From Candidatus Latescibacterota bacterium (GTDB lineage Bacteria; Latescibacterota; MVCY01), in contig JAUWEO010000096.1 of NCBI GenBank assembly GCA_030608245.1, positions 1-6,921 of the forward strand: a stretch of DNA of 6,921 nt, read 5' to 3'. This document shows positions 5,267-6,921 of the stretch, in pieces. The notes under the pieces are model-generated. The model was not told the DNA's origin, searched no databases, and worked only from the letters and a program-made list of their open reading frames with translations. The translations under genes were made by a program, and so were the position numbers. The stretch's first letter is position 1; the number at the start of each line of letters is the position of its first letter.

Positions 5267-6921
5267 AAGATCGCTCCTCAGTTATCCGATTTTCTACCGA
5301 CAAGTTTAGATCTCCGGATCCTCTCTGGTGGCCGGGCTATTTCTGGCTCTGGAACGGACCTTTGACGCCGGAGGTATTGCTGCGGCAATTGCGGGATATG
5401 CACGCACATGATGCCCGCAGCGTCTGTGTGATCCCCATGCCGCAACAGTTCCGCCCGGAAAGCACCAACAACCAGATGGATCTGGAATACCTCTCGCCGG
5501 AGTTTTTTCAGCGGGTCCAACTGGTTGTCAAGGAGGCCAATCGCCTGGGGATGAACTACTGGCTCTATGACGAAGGCGGATGGCCCTCAGGAGAGGCCTG
5601 CGGTCAGGTGTTGGACCAACGCCCTGATCTCGTTTCTCTTGCTATGCAATCTGATGAGGCAGGAAACTGGAGACTCGCCGAAATGCCGGGGTTGTCGGAT
5701 CTCCTGAACCAGGAGACAACACGGACTTTCCTCACTCTGACTCACGAGCGTTACTGGGAGGCTGTAGGGGGATATTTTGGAACCACCATCCGCTTCGCCT
5801 TCACCGATGAACCTGCGGTGCGTCCTCTGATCCCCGAACGACAGATCCCCTGGACTAAGGGTCTGGAGGAGGACTTTGCCAGGCGCTTCGGGTATCGAAT
5901 TGAGGAGCACCTGGAGATTTTCGAAAGACTACCTGAGACTGAGTTAACCCAGGAGGAAATGCGCGTGCGGGTTGACTTCTTCGACTGGTGGTCGGAGCGT
6001 TTTCGGGAGACCTACTTTGAACCGCTGAGGAAGTGGTGTCGAGAGCATGACTTGCTTTCTGGAGGTCACTTGGGAGGAGAGGATGAGACTCTGGGAGCGG
6101 TCAAGCACGGATTCGGACATGTCCTGCGCATACTGCGGGGGATGGATCTCCCCGGGGTAGATGTCATCTGGAGGCAGATTTTTCCAGGAAAGCTCAACCA
6201 TAATTTTCCCAAGTATGCCGCCACGGCTGCCCATCAGAACGGGACCCCCTTCGCCTTCAGCGAATCTTTCTGCGTTTACGGCAGCGGCCTCACGATCGAG
6301 CAGATGAAGTGGCTGGTTGATTACCAATACGTGCGGGGCATCAACCTTTTGGTCATCGGATGCTATCCCCTCTCCACTTATGAACATCTGATGCCTGGGG
6401 AGCGTCCGCATTTTGGGCCGGTGAATCCGCTCTGGGACTATATGCCGGAGTTTCACCGCTATGTGGCCCGACTGGGATATGCCCTGAGCTGCGGCGAGCC
6501 GGCCGTAGAAACAGCCCTCTATTATCCGGTTCGGGACATCTGGGCTAAGGGCACGACCGACGAGGCGGTTACCGGATATGAGATGCTTATCCAGACCTTT
6601 TTGGAAAATCAATGTGATTTCGACTTGATAGATGATGATGTTCTTTCCGATCCCAATACCCGCTTTGAAAACGGGATGTGCTGTGTGGGACCTATGTGCT
6701 ACCGGAGAGTAGTCATAGGGCCTTGCCAGTGGCTAAAGTCGCAGACAGTCGATCGCTTGGCGACATCAATCCTTACAGTTTATCGATCCCACTCCGCAAC
6801 GAGAGACTGCCAAGGTGGCCGGAAAGGGCCCCGACCTATGGACCCGAAAGCATGTCGGCCAACTGGTACGCTATTTGACGATGACGATGCTAATTCGCCT
6901 GGCGCGAGTCTGAATCCTGGA
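5263..6921 (+). CDS. GH106-like glycoside hydrolase (alpha-L-rhamnosidase type), 3'-incomplete and apparently frame-disrupted
   Basis: The frame is open from GTG 5263 to the window edge (553 codons). It begins the TIM-barrel-like catalytic region seen in GH106 and related large hydrolases: PGYFWLWNGPLTPEVLLRQL (24-43), YWLYDEGGWPSGEACGQV (99-116), LLNQETTRTFLTLTHERYW (147-165), FAFTDEPAV (178-186), FAFSESFCVYGSGLTIEQMK (330-349) and YVRGINLLVIG (356-366). Acidic candidates for the active site are D103, E104, D182, E183 and E334; which are catalytic is not assigned here. Family members are often around 800 to 1,100 residues, so much would lie beyond the window. There is no signal peptide, which is odd for an enzyme of this kind. 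The DNA is GC-richer than the transferases (6421-6480 has 33 G+C of 60). Up to about codon 502 the frame is convincing; beyond that it turns unlike a protein while the +1 frame becomes protein-like, so the gene may be broken. Substrate is inferred from family resemblance only. Confidence 0.7.
   Translation, partial: MKDRSSVIRFSTDKFRSPDPLWWPGYFWLWNGPLTPEVLLRQLRDMHAHDARSVCVIPMPQQFRPESTNNQMDLEYLSPEFFQRVQLVVKEANRLGMNYWLYDEGGWPSGEACGQVLDQRPDLVSLAMQSDEAGNWRLAEMPGLSDLLNQETTRTFLTLTHERYWEAVGGYFGTTIRFAFTDEPAVRPLIPERQIPWTKGLEEDFARRFGYRIEEHLEIFERLPETELTQEEMRVRVDFFDWWSERFRETYFEPLRKWCREHDLLSGGHLGGEDETLGAVKHGFGHVLRILRGMDLPGVDVIWRQIFPGKLNHNFPKYAATAAHQNGTPFAFSESFCVYGSGLTIEQMKWLVDYQYVRGINLLVIGCYPLSTYEHLMPGERPHFGPVNPLWDYMPEFHRYVARLGYALSCGEPAVETALYYPVRDIWAKGTTDEAVTGYEMLIQTFLENQCDFDLIDDDVLSDPNTRFENGMCCVGPMCYRRVVIGPCQWLKSQTVDRLATSILTVYRSHSATRDCQGGRKGPRPMDPKACRPTGTLFDDDDANSPGASLNPG
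6767..6877 (+). other. Displaced reading frame of the hydrolase after a probable frameshift
   Basis: From 6767 the +1 frame relative to the hydrolase encodes IDPTPQRETAKVAGKGPDLW and then HVGQLVRYL, which resembles the region after the central domain of such hydrolases. The original frame here reads as an unlikely mix rich in Arg, Ser and Cys. The usual glycine pair expected between the ATxI helix and this part is missing, which suggests a small deletion with a net frame change near 6760-6770. If the displaced frame is followed it stops at TGA 6908-6910. If a second shift occurs near 6875 the original frame resumes with DDDDANSPGASLNPG. Confidence 0.45.

Noticed and set aside
5944..6612. Open frame of 222 codons on the - strand, plus shorter ones at 5278-5520 and 5587-5910
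   Set aside because: They are antisense to the hydrolase, whose + strand frame has strong conserved motifs over the same bases; GC-rich coding DNA often leaves such open antisense frames.
6678..6878. Open frame of 66 codons on the + strand
   Set aside because: It is the third frame of the hydrolase region. Its peptide is rich in Pro, Arg and Ser without domain character, and the +1 frame fits the hydrolase better.
1..6921. tRNA, rRNA, CRISPR arrays, insertion sequences and attachment sites
   Set aside because: No cloverleaf with a CCA-adjacent stem, no spaced direct repeats, no transposase motifs and no terminal inverted repeats with target duplication were seen on either strand.

Overview
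The window reads as part of a bacterial cell-surface polysaccharide or lipopolysaccharide (LPS) assembly locus. It holds one LPS-type sugar kinase, one SAM-dependent methyltransferase on the opposite strand, three different GT4-type glycosyltransferases in a row, and the 5' part of a large glycoside hydrolase that resembles family GH106 (alpha-L-rhamnosidase). A Kdo/WaaP-family kinase points to a Gram-negative (diderm) organism that makes LPS. TTG and GTG starts, the unusual gene mix and the mixed base composition fit an environmental or uncultured lineage. No marker gene is present, so I cannot name the phylum.

Layout. Bases 1-244 hold no gene but carry a candidate promoter and two short inverted repeats. 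Bases 245-1081 (+) encode the kinase. It converges on, and overlaps by 30 bases, the methyltransferase at 1052-1687 (-). A 170-base divergent intergenic region (1688-1857) contains a strong 15-base inverted repeat and a possible leaderless promoter for the methyltransferase. The glycosyltransferases follow at 1858-2751, 2827-4011 and 3998-5146 (all +). The last two overlap by 14 bases and look translationally coupled. Bases 5147-5266 are a junction: the DNA changes from AT-rich to GC-rich, and a 29-codon open frame looks like the tail of a lost gene. That frame overlaps the hydrolase GTG start by a GTGA. The hydrolase (from 5263) runs to the window edge but appears frame-disrupted near 6765.

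How the genes may work together (inference). The glycosyltransferases would add sugars from nucleotide-sugar donors to a lipid-linked or LPS core acceptor at the inner face of the inner membrane. The kinase would phosphorylate a core sugar, and the methyltransferase could modify a sugar or another small molecule. The hydrolase differs in composition and sits behind a truncated gene end, so it may be a recombination neighbour rather than a functional partner.

I found no tRNA, rRNA, CRISPR array, transposase or clear rho-independent terminator. The points most worth a second look are the inverted repeat at 1781-1823, the gene-tail junction at 5147-5266, the frame disruption of the hydrolase, and the loss of both positions of the GT4 E-x7-E motif in the middle glycosyltransferase. 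I did not find convincing evidence of a wholly new system.
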